Source of the DNA: JAGPCK01 sp964535575
GTDB lineage: Bacteria > Bacteroidota > Bacteroidia > UKL13-3
Direction: 5' to 3'
NCBI GenBank assembly: GCA_964535575.1
Contig: CAZHTC010000005.1
Coordinates: 124,001-188,000 of the forward strand
DNA length: 64,000 nt
Positions 1 through 8,545 of this stretch are shown here, one piece after another (within the stretch, counting starts at the first letter, position 1; each line of letters starts with the position of its first letter). The translations under genes were made by a program, and so were the position numbers. The notes below the pieces were generated by a model. That model saw only the letters and a program-made list of their open reading frames with translations, ran no database searches and was not told the origin of the DNA.

Positions 1-1
1 C

Positions 2-1108
2 CCCGGGCCGTATAAGTATGTTATTTATCGCTCTCCTGATATTAACGGAGGTGCTTTTGTTCCGGTTGATTCGCTTAGTAATTCATCATTCTATTTTTTT
101 AACGACTCTGCTTATACCGATGCGGTTAACTTAAATACATTAGGCAAGCAGTATTCTTACAAAATTGAATTTTACAGCGATTCTTTTGGATTGAAACGTC
201 AGTATATAGGAAAAAGCAGACCAGCTTCTTCCATTTATTTAAGCTGTATCCCCGATGACGAAGCGCTGGAATTGGTCTGGAATGATAATGTTCAGTGGAA
301 AAACGTGGTACACACCATTTACAAATGGAATGAACAAATGCTAACATTTGATTCCATCGGATCATCTCCGGTGCAGCGATTCAGAGATGAAGGGCTTATT
401 AATGGGAAGACCTACAAATATTATATTAAATCAAAGGGGGAATTCACAGTGCCCGGTTACGTATATCCCGTGATTAACTTATCTCAGGAAGCAGAGGGAA
501 TACCGGCCGACACTACTTCTCCCTGTCCACCTTTATTAAGTGCTGCCACCAATTGTGTTTTATTCAACACTTCATTAAAATGGAACAATCCCAATAATTC
601 ATGTGCAAAGGATATTGTTGGCTACAATGTATATTGCCGAACGATACTTGATACCGCATATATTCTTATTGCAAGCAACAACAGTGCTACCGACACTACT
701 TTTTTTGATGCCCGGCCAATACTCACCAAATCAGTTGCTGCATGTTACCTTGTAACGGCAATTGATTCTTTTAACAACGAAAGCGAATTCAGTAATGGAG
801 CCTGCGTGGATAATTGTCCTGAATATCGTTTGCCAAATGTTTTTACTCCCGGAAACGATAGTTTGAATGATTTATTCGGGCCTTTTCCATACCGGTATGT
901 AAAAAAGGTAGATATGTCTGTTTACAACAGGTGGGGGCAGTTGGTTTTTGAAACACATGATCCGGACATTAACTGGGACGGCAGGGAAATGAATTCAACA
1001 AAGGAAGTTCCCGATGGGGTTTACTTTTATATTTGTACTGTGCACGAACTTAGATTAGAAGGAATTAAAAAGCGGATATTAAAAGGAACTGTTCAGGTTA
1101 TAAGATAA
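2..1108 (+). CDS. Gliding-motility-associated / T9SS type B C-terminal domain protein (5' end missing)
   Basis: This is the C-terminal part of a larger secreted protein. The frame is open from the first bases of the window, so the true start lies outside it. About 270 visible residues look like fibronectin-III-type beta-sandwich segments with scattered cysteines. The last ~95 residues match the gliding motility-associated C-terminal (type B sorting) domain: a PNVFTPGND motif, then VYNRWGQLVFET, NWDGR and DGVYFYI. Such tails direct export by the type IX system and cell-surface or extracellular placement. The stop overlaps the next start (TAATG), suggesting coupling to riboflavin synthase even though the functions are unrelated. 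The passenger function cannot be told from this fragment. Confidence 0.88.
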   Translation, partial: PGPYKYVIYRSPDINGGAFVPVDSLSNSSFYFFNDSAYTDAVNLNTLGKQYSYKIEFYSDSFGLKRQYIGKSRPASSIYLSCIPDDEALELVWNDNVQWKNVVHTIYKWNEQMLTFDSIGSSPVQRFRDEGLINGKTYKYYIKSKGEFTVPGYVYPVINLSQEAEGIPADTTSPCPPLLSAATNCVLFNTSLKWNNPNNSCAKDIVGYNVYCRTILDTAYILIASNNSATDTTFFDARPILTKSVAACYLVTAIDSFNNESEFSNGACVDNCPEYRLPNVFTPGNDSLNDLFGPFPYRYVKKVDMSVYNRWGQLVFETHDPDINWDGREMNSTKEVPDGVYFYICTVHELRLEGIKKRILKGTVQVIR

Positions 1109-1704
1109 TGTTTACAGGAATTATTGAAACAGCAGGAGAAGTACAACATGTGAAACATGAGCACGGAAACCTGTATTTGCAAGTGCGCAGCAATATTACT
1201 CCCCAACTTAAAATTGATCAAAGCGTAGCTCATAATGGAGTGTGTTTAACCGTAGTGAATAAAGAAGATGATGTGTATACGGTGGTGGCCATTGAAGAAA
1301 CATTAAACAAAACCAATCTTGGCGAATTAAAACCGGGTGATAATATCAATTTAGAAAGATGTATGCCTGCCAATGGTCGTTTTGATGGCCATATAGTGCA
1401 AGGCCATGTAGATACCACCGCAGTTTGTTTAGAGCGTAAAATGTTAGACGGAAGCTGGCGTTTTACTTTTGGTTATGAACCAACCCAAAAGCATCACCTC
1501 ACAGTAGAGAAAGGTTCTGTTTGTGTAAATGGAGTAAGCTTAACTGTAGTTGATTCAATGGAAAAATCATTTTCAGTTGCAATAATTCCGTATACTTTTG
1601 AGCATACCAACTTCAAACATATAAGGAAGGGAGAAAGGGTTAATCTAGAATTTGATATTATAGGGAAATATGTATCCCGTATGCTGGAGAAGCGTAGCGT
1701 TTAA
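1108..1704 (+). CDS. ribE: Riboflavin synthase, alpha chain
   Basis: This enzyme dismutates two 6,7-dimethyl-8-ribityllumazines to riboflavin and the pyrimidinedione. The 198-residue protein has the family's two tandem lumazine-binding barrels. It opens with MFTGIIE, and the internal duplication is visible as NGVCLTVV near residue 43 and VNGVSLTVV near residue 140. The GHIVQGHVD signature lies at 94-102. Length and both ends are normal. The start is the ATG overlapping the upstream stop. The gene ends by overlapping the opposite-strand flippase by four bases, leaving no room for a separate terminator. No FMN riboswitch is visible, as expected inside a transcription unit. Confidence 0.96.
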   Translation: MFTGIIETAGEVQHVKHEHGNLYLQVRSNITPQLKIDQSVAHNGVCLTVVNKEDDVYTVVAIEETLNKTNLGELKPGDNINLERCMPANGRFDGHIVQGHVDTTAVCLERKMLDGSWRFTFGYEPTQKHHLTVEKGSVCVNGVSLTVVDSMEKSFSVAIIPYTFEHTNFKHIRKGERVNLEFDIIGKYVSRMLEKRSV

Positions 1705-2951
1705 CTTCCGCTCATCAGCTTTTTAAATTCAGCCAGATCTTTTTTACGCGGGAGAATACCACTCAGGGATGTTCTTGTTTCTCTCCTAAAATGTACCAGC
1801 AAAAAACAACCATTTACCAGATGAGATAAATTACCTGCCCACACGGCACCTGTGATACCATATTCAGGAATAAGAATAAAACAGGCCGGTATGGTAATCC
1901 CCAATCCTATCATGGAAGCTTTTGATGAAAGATGATGCCTTCCGGTACCCGAAAAATAAGCTGCCAGAATAGTGTAAATGCTCAGCATTAATATACCCGG
2001 TGACAGATGAATCATAAGGCCTTGAATTCCTTTAAAAGATTTGCTGAATAACTCCATGTAAAAAGTATCCGGAATAAGACATAGAATGCATAAAAGAAAA
2101 AGAGTTCCGGTGATGCTGAATTTTATAAGTAAAATTGCCTGCCGATGGAGTTTGAAACGGTCATTTTCATTCGCACTGTTGGCATACTTAACGGTCGACA
2201 AACTTTTGCTGAATACCCACACGGATTCGGAAACGGAAATACCTGTTGAGAAAATTCCAAGCGAGGTAACCCCTTCCATTTTTTCAATGAAATAGTAACT
2301 GAACCGGTAATTAAGCAACTGCGCCAAATTAGCCAGCTGACTCCATCCACCGTGATGTAGAAATTTTTTAGCTACCTCTTTCCAGGTGGCATCAGCAATG
2401 GTAACAGGTTTCAGTAAAAATAGGGTTAAGCCCAATGGTAAGGCATAGCCAATATAAGCCGCATCAATAAAATCATCAATGGTGTGCATTGAATCCCGCT
2501 TTACTGAAAAATAAAATACCACTAATAAAGTGAGCGGTTGTAAAACAGAAGTAAGATTAAATGCATTAAAATTTTGTCGTGCCAGTAACAGGCTTTGCAT
2601 ATTTGCAAAAAAGGATACCAGCAGACTTAATATAAGGATGGGGAATGCAAATCCGGGTTTAATTAATCCAAACAAATTCATGAGTGTTGCACAGGCTAAA
2701 CAAATAAGAATGGTCCAGGCAATGCTTATCACCATTATTTTAAACTGTGGATAACGGGGAGCTAGGTAAACAATGGCACCTCCGCCCATCACCCCCGATA
2801 TCATTTGAATCATGCTGATGGCAAGAACAATTAAACTTATTTCTCCCCGTCCTGATGTGCCAAGGTATCGTGCAGTTATCACCACAATTAAAAAATTGAG
2901 GAGTGCAGTTATCAGTCGGTTGGCTAATGTTCCTATAAATCGGATGCCCAT
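1701..2951 (-). CDS. Polysaccharide flippase-like membrane protein (MVF/Wzx superfamily)
   Basis: This is a polytopic inner-membrane protein of 416 residues with about twelve hydrophobic segments. It starts at MGIRFIGTLANRLITALLN, a polar/hydrophobic pattern typical of Wzx-type oligosaccharide flippases. Members move lipid-linked sugar repeat units across the inner membrane. The substrate cannot be read from the sequence. A GT4 glycosyltransferase lies immediately upstream in the same direction with a 16-base gap, so both probably serve the same surface glycan. The terminal segment RRETRTSLSGILPRKKDL is a basic cytoplasmic tail. The 3' end overlaps ribE convergently by four bases. Confidence 0.82.
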   Translation of the reverse strand: MGIRFIGTLANRLITALLNFLIVVITARYLGTSGRGEISLIVLAISMIQMISGVMGGGAIVYLAPRYPQFKIMVISIAWTILICLACATLMNLFGLIKPGFAFPILILSLLVSFFANMQSLLLARQNFNAFNLTSVLQPLTLLVVFYFSVKRDSMHTIDDFIDAAYIGYALPLGLTLFLLKPVTIADATWKEVAKKFLHHGGWSQLANLAQLLNYRFSYYFIEKMEGVTSLGIFSTGISVSESVWVFSKSLSTVKYANSANENDRFKLHRQAILLIKFSITGTLFLLCILCLIPDTFYMELFSKSFKGIQGLMIHLSPGILMLSIYTILAAYFSGTGRHHLSSKASMIGLGITIPACFILIPEYGITGAVWAGNLSHLVNGCFLLVHFRRETRTSLSGILPRKKDLAEFKKLMSGS

Positions 2952-2967
2952 GAAACGAAATTAGGTA

Positions 2968-4140
2968 TTATGAGGATAAAACCCCGTTGTAAACTGAATG
3001 CAGCATTTTTCCAACGGTGTCTTCACTAAAACGGTTAATAACTTTGTTTCTTATAGTGAGCCCATCATATCGGGCTATTTTTTTTGCAGTTTCGTTCATG
3101 GCTTCCATCAGTTTTTGGGGAGTAGATTCCAAAACCAATATGCCCGTTTGTTCATCTATAATTTCAGGAGCAATGCCGGTATTGGTAGCAATTACCGGCA
3201 ATCCGCAGGCCATGGCTTCAACTAATACTATCGCAAATGTTTCGTAGTAGCTGCTCATCACAAATGCATCGGCCAAATGATACGCCTGCACCAATGCCTC
3301 TCCAGTTAGTTCTCCGGTAAATATTATTTTATCGCTCAGTTGTTTTTGAGCTGCATAAGCTTCAATTGCCTGTTTGTCGGGGCCGTTTCCCGCTAATTTT
3401 AACGTGGCATTTGTTCCCGATTGAATCAATAATTCAAATGCATCAATCAGCCCGCGCAGGTTTTTGCTTTTTTCGTCAAAACAGCTCACGTTTAAGAAAT
3501 GAGTAACTGCCGATGGTGTATGCGTGGGTTTAAGAGAGAACCTATCCATATTTACCACATTAGGCACAACCTGATAGTTTGCGTTGAGTAAATTGTTCTT
3601 GAGCATGGCTTCTTTAAGTATCCCGCTCACCGGCATTACTGCTTTGGCATATTTTACAATTTGCTCGGTGTATTTTTTGCGTGCTGTTCCCTGATAGCTG
3701 CTGCTGTTTTGCTCCAGGTAGCGCGACCAGTGTTCACTGATTACAAAAGGGATTTTACTTTTTTGCCACAGTTTAAGTGCCAGCCATCCGGTGCGGGTTA
3801 AAATATGCACGTGGCAAATATCGGGCTTGCCCCATTTTTGTTTGATTTGTTCGTAGGCATATTTGGTTGACCAGCGATAGTTTAAGCCATTAATAATTTT
3901 ACCAATAAAAGGAGCCTTTACCGATTTGAGGTAAATACGGTAAACAAAAATCCCCTCTTCATTGCGTTCTTCAATCTGATGTCTTGTGGCCCCTGCGTGC
4001 TGCACAATCTGTAACACGGCCACGTTGGCAAAATCCTGTATCGACCGGGCATGTTGCTGCACAAATAATCCCGCCATTTGGTCGTATTTGTTCGGATACC
4101 AGGCCGGAAGAAAAAGTATGTTTAATTTTTGTTCAGGCAC
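2968..4140 (-). CDS. Glycosyltransferase family 4 (GT-B fold)
   Basis: This is a 390-residue retaining glycosyltransferase with two Rossmann-like domains. The N-terminal acceptor domain opens with LNILFLPAWYPN and a glycine-containing loop. The C-terminal donor domain carries AGNGPD at 250-255 and the E-x7-E motif (E300, E308) inside YETFAIVLVEAMACGLPVIA, characteristic of GT4. The enzyme would add a nucleotide-activated sugar to a lipid-linked or surface glycan at the cytoplasmic membrane face. It is immediately followed by the flippase on the same strand, suggesting an operon. Sugar donor and acceptor cannot be inferred. Confidence 0.9.
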   Translation of the reverse strand: MPEQKLNILFLPAWYPNKYDQMAGLFVQQHARSIQDFANVAVLQIVQHAGATRHQIEERNEEGIFVYRIYLKSVKAPFIGKIINGLNYRWSTKYAYEQIKQKWGKPDICHVHILTRTGWLALKLWQKSKIPFVISEHWSRYLEQNSSSYQGTARKKYTEQIVKYAKAVMPVSGILKEAMLKNNLLNANYQVVPNVVNMDRFSLKPTHTPSAVTHFLNVSCFDEKSKNLRGLIDAFELLIQSGTNATLKLAGNGPDKQAIEAYAAQKQLSDKIIFTGELTGEALVQAYHLADAFVMSSYYETFAIVLVEAMACGLPVIATNTGIAPEIIDEQTGILVLESTPQKLMEAMNETAKKIARYDGLTIRNKVINRFSEDTVGKMLHSVYNGVLSS

Positions 4141-4208
4141 TACACAAACTAATAAGAACCACAGTCGCGCTAAAGTGAGTATTTCGCATTACTGTAGTAT
4201 AGGTAAAA

Positions 4209-5594
4209 CTATTTTTTTATCTCGGTAAAATTCTTGAAGAAATAAGGAATGGTTTCAATCCCTTTGTAGTAATTAAACAAACCGTAATGCTCATTTGGCG
4301 AATGCAGGGCATCACTATCTAACCCAAATCCCATTAACACCGATTTTAATCCAAGCACACTTTCAAATAGCGCTACAATCGGAATACTGCCGCCACCGCG
4401 TGTAGGAATAGGTTTTTTACCAAAAGTGGTTTCCATGGCTTTGGCAGCGGCAAGATAGGCAGGCGAGTTGGTGGGTGTTACTACCGGCTCACCACCATGA
4501 TGAGGGCGTACTTCTACCTGTACTCCTGCAGGGGCAATTTTTTTAAAGTGGTCTGCAAAAAGTTCAGTGATTTTATCTGTAGTTTGGTTTGGAACCAAAC
4601 GCATCGAAATTTTGGCAAATGCTTTCGATGGCAAAACCGTTTTTGAACCTTCTCCTGTATAGCCTCCCCAAATTCCGTTGCAATCAAGGGTAGGACGAAT
4701 ACCGGTTCTTTCCAAAACGGTATACCCTTTTTCACCCCATACATCGGCAATGGCTAAATCTTTTTTGTATTCTTCCAGGTTAAACGGGGCTTTATTCAGT
4801 TCTGTTCTTTCTGCTTCGGTGAGGTTTTGTACTTCATCATAAAATCCCGGAATGGTGATATGATTGTTTTCATCGTGCATGGAGGCAATCATTTTGGCCA
4901 GGATATTAATCGGATTGGCCACTGCTCCTCCATAAACTCCGCTGTGTAAATCACGATTGGGTCCGGTAACTTCTACTTCCACATAACTCAATCCGCGTAA
5001 TCCGGTATCGATAGAAGGAACATCATTGGCAATCATTGATGTGTCGGAGATAAGAACCACATCTGCTTTTAATCGTTCTACATTTTCTTTGCAAAACGTA
5101 CCTAAGTTAGAACTTCCTACTTCTTCTTCTCCCTCTATCATAAATTTAACATTGCAGGGAAGTGTACTTGTTTGCATCATTACCTCAAAAGCTTTCACAT
5201 GCATGTAAAACTGCCCCTTGTCATCGGCAGAGCCGCGGGCAAAAATAGCTCCGTCAGGATGGTTTGCTGTTTTGCGGATAGTGGGTTCAAACGGTGGAGT
5301 ATCCCATAATTCCAGCGGAACTACCGGCTGTACATCGTAATGCCCGTAAACGAGTACGGTGGGCAATTGGGGGTCAATTATTTTTTCTCCGTACACAATC
5401 GGGTGTCCGGCAGTGGGGCATACCTCCACTTTATCAGCTCCGGCAGCTATAAGCTTTTCTTTTACATATTCGGCAGCTTTGGCCACGTCACCTTTGTAGG
5501 CCGAGTCGGCACTTATTGACGGGATACGCAGTAATTCGAACAACTCATTCAAAAAACGGTCTTTGTTTTGGGCTAAATATTCCTGTTGTGTCAT
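4209..5594 (-). CDS. M20 family metallo-dipeptidase (CNDP-like)
   Basis: This is a 461-residue cytosolic zinc peptidase of the M20 family, closest in layout to CNDP-type dipeptidases. Metal ligands sit in GHYDVQP (H85, D87) and RGSADDKGQ (D124). The catalytic glutamate is in EGEEEVGS at 154-161. HSGVYGG marks the lid/dimerisation domain and TRGGGSIPI the C-terminal substrate pocket. There is no signal peptide. It likely hydrolyses short peptides for amino-acid recycling. It stands apart from its neighbours by about 65 bases on each side, and no partner gene is evident. Confidence 0.93.
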   Translation of the reverse strand: MTQQEYLAQNKDRFLNELFELLRIPSISADSAYKGDVAKAAEYVKEKLIAAGADKVEVCPTAGHPIVYGEKIIDPQLPTVLVYGHYDVQPVVPLELWDTPPFEPTIRKTANHPDGAIFARGSADDKGQFYMHVKAFEVMMQTSTLPCNVKFMIEGEEEVGSSNLGTFCKENVERLKADVVLISDTSMIANDVPSIDTGLRGLSYVEVEVTGPNRDLHSGVYGGAVANPINILAKMIASMHDENNHITIPGFYDEVQNLTEAERTELNKAPFNLEEYKKDLAIADVWGEKGYTVLERTGIRPTLDCNGIWGGYTGEGSKTVLPSKAFAKISMRLVPNQTTDKITELFADHFKKIAPAGVQVEVRPHHGGEPVVTPTNSPAYLAAAKAMETTFGKKPIPTRGGGSIPIVALFESVLGLKSVLMGFGLDSDALHSPNEHYGLFNYYKGIETIPYFFKNFTEIKK

Positions 5595-5660
5595 GGTAAT
5601 TGCTTTTGGGCAAAGTTAGAATGGGAACTTAGGAAAGCAAGAAATTTATTGCTACTTATA

Positions 5661-7973
5661 CTATTTGGAAACAAGTACTTTGTGAATATGTTCGCTGTCA
5701 CTGCCACTTATTCTGAGAAAATATAAACCAGCGGGTATTGGTGTAAGGTCAAGCACCACTTTTTGGTTTATGAGCCCAGACATAACAGGTGTACCTACTA
5801 AATTGAAAAGCTGATAAGTTAGTTTTTTCTGATCGTGGTTTAATTCAATAGTCAACCGGTTGGTGGCCGGATTAGGGTATAGCTTTATTTCCGGTTCATC
5901 CGATATATTACTTTGATTGCTTGTTAGCAGTTCATCATTCCACACATAAATTTTGCCCAATTCATCTGAGGTCGGCACATAAATCTTTCCGTTATGGTAG
6001 AATATTTCATTGGTTAGGCTAAGTTTAAATTTAAAAGGGTACTCTTTAATGATTTCAAGTGTATTTGTGTTGAGCACTTTGATGCCCGCATTGGTCAGAA
6101 GGTAGATAAGAGAATCACGTATGTAACATCCTTTCATGTTACTAAATGTTGCTATAACAGTGTCTTTCCATATTTTGCCGCTGTCAGCAGATATAGCTGT
6201 ATAATAGGCAGGCATGTTTTTCAAGCCAAGATAGTAGAAAGTAAGCAGCCGACTATCTGGTAGTTTGATAACATTCATCATGTTACCTCTGATCGGCTGT
6301 TGGCATGGTATCAGGGTTACTCCATCATCTGCCGACCAATATTTGCCATTGAACATAATGCCAAAGAATTTCGGGAGTGGGTAATTATAGTCAAAAAGTA
6401 ACGAGTTGGTTTTATGCTTTTCCCATTGACTCATATTTTTTGAACGGTATCCATTATTACTATAACCGCCACCACCGATATAAATGAAACTGTCAATAAA
6501 ATTAATAGCTCCAAAAGTTTCCATAGAATCCACCCCGGGTAAAGGCTCCCAGGTTTTACCCCAATCTGTGGTAAAGCGTGCGTAGGGTGTAAGTACCAAT
6601 AGGGTATCGTGAAAGAAAACCCAGTCTTTAATTCCGAAGTTTGAAAGATTTCTTGTGACATTTGTCCAGGTTAAGCCTTTATCAGTAGTATGTGAAATAC
6701 CCCCGTATGTTTCTTGCCCCTGATCAACCTGTTCTTCGTTTGGTTTGTATTGAGCAAGCGCTTCCGTTTCATTCAGTACTTGTAAGCGAGTTACAGGGCT
6801 CTTATTTGTTGAAGGAATCGCACGTTCATTAAAATTGTACGAATCTGATTCCTGAATAAAAGCGCACTCGCATTGTTCGCCTGTAAATACTATATATCCT
6901 TCCTTTGATACGGTTACACCATCCAGCTCTATGCCCTTGGGGAGGTTAAGTGGAATCGGATTGAAAAACATTCCATTGTTCAAACTATAGTATAATCTGG
7001 GGAGATATTGATATTTACCGTTCTTGGTAATGATTGCAGCAAATAAGGTATCTGCTCTTGAAAATAGTTTCAGAGCATGATAATCGGTACCTGTGGGAAG
7101 GCCATTGCCACAAGGTATCCAGTTTGTTCCCAGGTTTTGAGAATAGAATAGCTTACTTATTCCATCATAAATAAATATACTTTCGGTTTTAGGATTGTAG
7201 TGACATAGTTGGGCGTTCGCATCTTTTTTAGCAACGTCTGTATAATAGTTTGTTCCTTTAATGGTTTCCCATTGGCGTGAAAAGAAGTTGAATTTTACCA
7301 GGTCTACCTTTGCATTCGAGGGTAAAAAATCGTGGCTATAGGTAGCCAGGTAATCTGTTTTTGTTCCAATAAAGCTACTCGGCATATTCACATCGTAGTA
7401 GTCGCCATATACAGGCATCTCACCGGCTACACCTGTTACATATGACTTCTTTGTAGTAAGTAGTCCGCCACTGATAACATTCCAGTTGAACCCGCCATCA
7501 GCAGAAACAAACCAAACCTTTTGTTCGGAGCTGGTTACCTGAGGAGCATGTAGCCATGTACTTTTGTACCCGATTATCTCCTTATTGACGGTATTTGCTG
7601 CAACCATCCGCGATATTTCAATGTGCTTGGGTTCGCCTGCGAAAGTATAGTTAACGAAATCCGTTGTCAGGTAGTAACCATTTATTGCATGAATCAAAAA
7701 GAATGAATCAAGCGTGGTAATGCTGAAAATGTTTCTTGCGCTAAAAAGAGGTTGATTAAGTTTGCGCCATGTTTTGCCTCCATCACTACTTAGGTAGTAT
7801 CCATCATATGTTTGGTTCATCCAGGTTTCGTGAATAATGAATTTACCCAGATGGGAAAATGTATTCTCCTGATGGATACGTGGCATACCGGGCCAATATT
7901 CCTGCTGTGCATTGCTGATGCGAGCAAACAAAAGTAAAGCAATAATGAATAAATGTTTGCCGGGTTGAATCAT
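5661..7973 (-). CDS. T9SS-secreted BNR/sortilin-like repeat protein
   Basis: This is a 770-residue secreted protein. A signal peptide spans residues 1-22 (hydrophobic core then NA|QQ). The body contains repeated Asp-box-like strands (for example SSDGGKTWRKL, TTDKGLTWTNV, TTDWGKTWEPL, SADSGKIWKDT), as in BNR/sortilin-type beta-propellers. The last ~75 residues are a type A T9SS sorting domain: LYPNPATNRLTIEL, then GLYFLRISG and a basic KVLVSK end. It is probably released or anchored outside the cell; ligand unknown. An incomplete paralogue lies immediately upstream on the same strand, eight bases before this start, indicating an ancestral tandem duplication. Confidence 0.9.
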   Translation of the reverse strand: MIQPGKHLFIIALLLFARISNAQQEYWPGMPRIHQENTFSHLGKFIIHETWMNQTYDGYYLSSDGGKTWRKLNQPLFSARNIFSITTLDSFFLIHAINGYYLTTDFVNYTFAGEPKHIEISRMVAANTVNKEIIGYKSTWLHAPQVTSSEQKVWFVSADGGFNWNVISGGLLTTKKSYVTGVAGEMPVYGDYYDVNMPSSFIGTKTDYLATYSHDFLPSNAKVDLVKFNFFSRQWETIKGTNYYTDVAKKDANAQLCHYNPKTESIFIYDGISKLFYSQNLGTNWIPCGNGLPTGTDYHALKLFSRADTLFAAIITKNGKYQYLPRLYYSLNNGMFFNPIPLNLPKGIELDGVTVSKEGYIVFTGEQCECAFIQESDSYNFNERAIPSTNKSPVTRLQVLNETEALAQYKPNEEQVDQGQETYGGISHTTDKGLTWTNVTRNLSNFGIKDWVFFHDTLLVLTPYARFTTDWGKTWEPLPGVDSMETFGAINFIDSFIYIGGGGYSNNGYRSKNMSQWEKHKTNSLLFDYNYPLPKFFGIMFNGKYWSADDGVTLIPCQQPIRGNMMNVIKLPDSRLLTFYYLGLKNMPAYYTAISADSGKIWKDTVIATFSNMKGCYIRDSLIYLLTNAGIKVLNTNTLEIIKEYPFKFKLSLTNEIFYHNGKIYVPTSDELGKIYVWNDELLTSNQSNISDEPEIKLYPNPATNRLTIELNHDQKKLTYQLFNLVGTPVMSGLINQKVVLDLTPIPAGLYFLRISGSDSEHIHKVLVSK

Positions 7974-7981
7974 TGAGTTCT

Positions 7982-8466
7982 TTAAAATATAATCTGTCCT
8001 TTGTTAGATATTGCAGATTCTCGTAATGCGATTCCTTTAGGGATATTTAGTTCCATTTCATTAAATGATGCTCCGTTATCTGCGCTATAAAGCAACAAGA
8101 AGTTATCTATACTGTTCAAACTGTACGGCCTTATAAAATAAGCAAGCGCAAATAGGCTATCATTTCTTTCGAACATTTTCAAATTTGATTTTGGTACTTT
8201 GATTTCGGATTCAACCCATGTTTTGCCTCTGTCATCTGATTTATACAACTTGCTATCCGATGTATATATGAAAAGATTTTTTTTTTAAAACTATAGTAGA
8301 TTAAATTTCCACTTGTTGTGGCTGAACCTGAGTTTGCTTTTAAAATCTTAGTATAATAATTAGTGAAGGGTATTTGTTCCCAAGCTGGGGGCCCCGGAAT
8401 ATAACTCACCTGTCCCTTGGTGCCTAAGGTATTGATTAGCAAAACAAGAAAAAGAAGCTTTTTCAT
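7982..8466 (-). pseudogene. Truncated and frameshifted paralogue of the adjacent BNR/sortilin-like protein
   Basis: The first frame (from 8466) starts with a signal peptide (KKLLFLVLLINTLGTKGQ) and runs into a tract of ten A residues (8277-8286 on the plus strand, read as A on this strand). Past the tract that frame gives unrelated sequence. The frame one register away gives NLFIYTSDSKLYKSDDRGKT, clearly an Asp-box strand. It continues with LLLYSADNGASFNEMELNIP, which parallels LYYSLNNGMFFNPIPLNLP in the neighbouring gene. An eleventh A would restore the frame. Even so, the protein stops right after KGQIIF, where the intact paralogue continues for several hundred residues. The gene is therefore broken twice, unless the tract varies in length and a short secreted form is made. 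Confidence 0.8.
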
Positions 8467-8545
8467 AAGTGCAAGTTACAATTTTTCTATTAACTGTTGA
8501 TATTTATGATAAAAATGAACTATTGCTTTCTCTATTTTCGCACCA

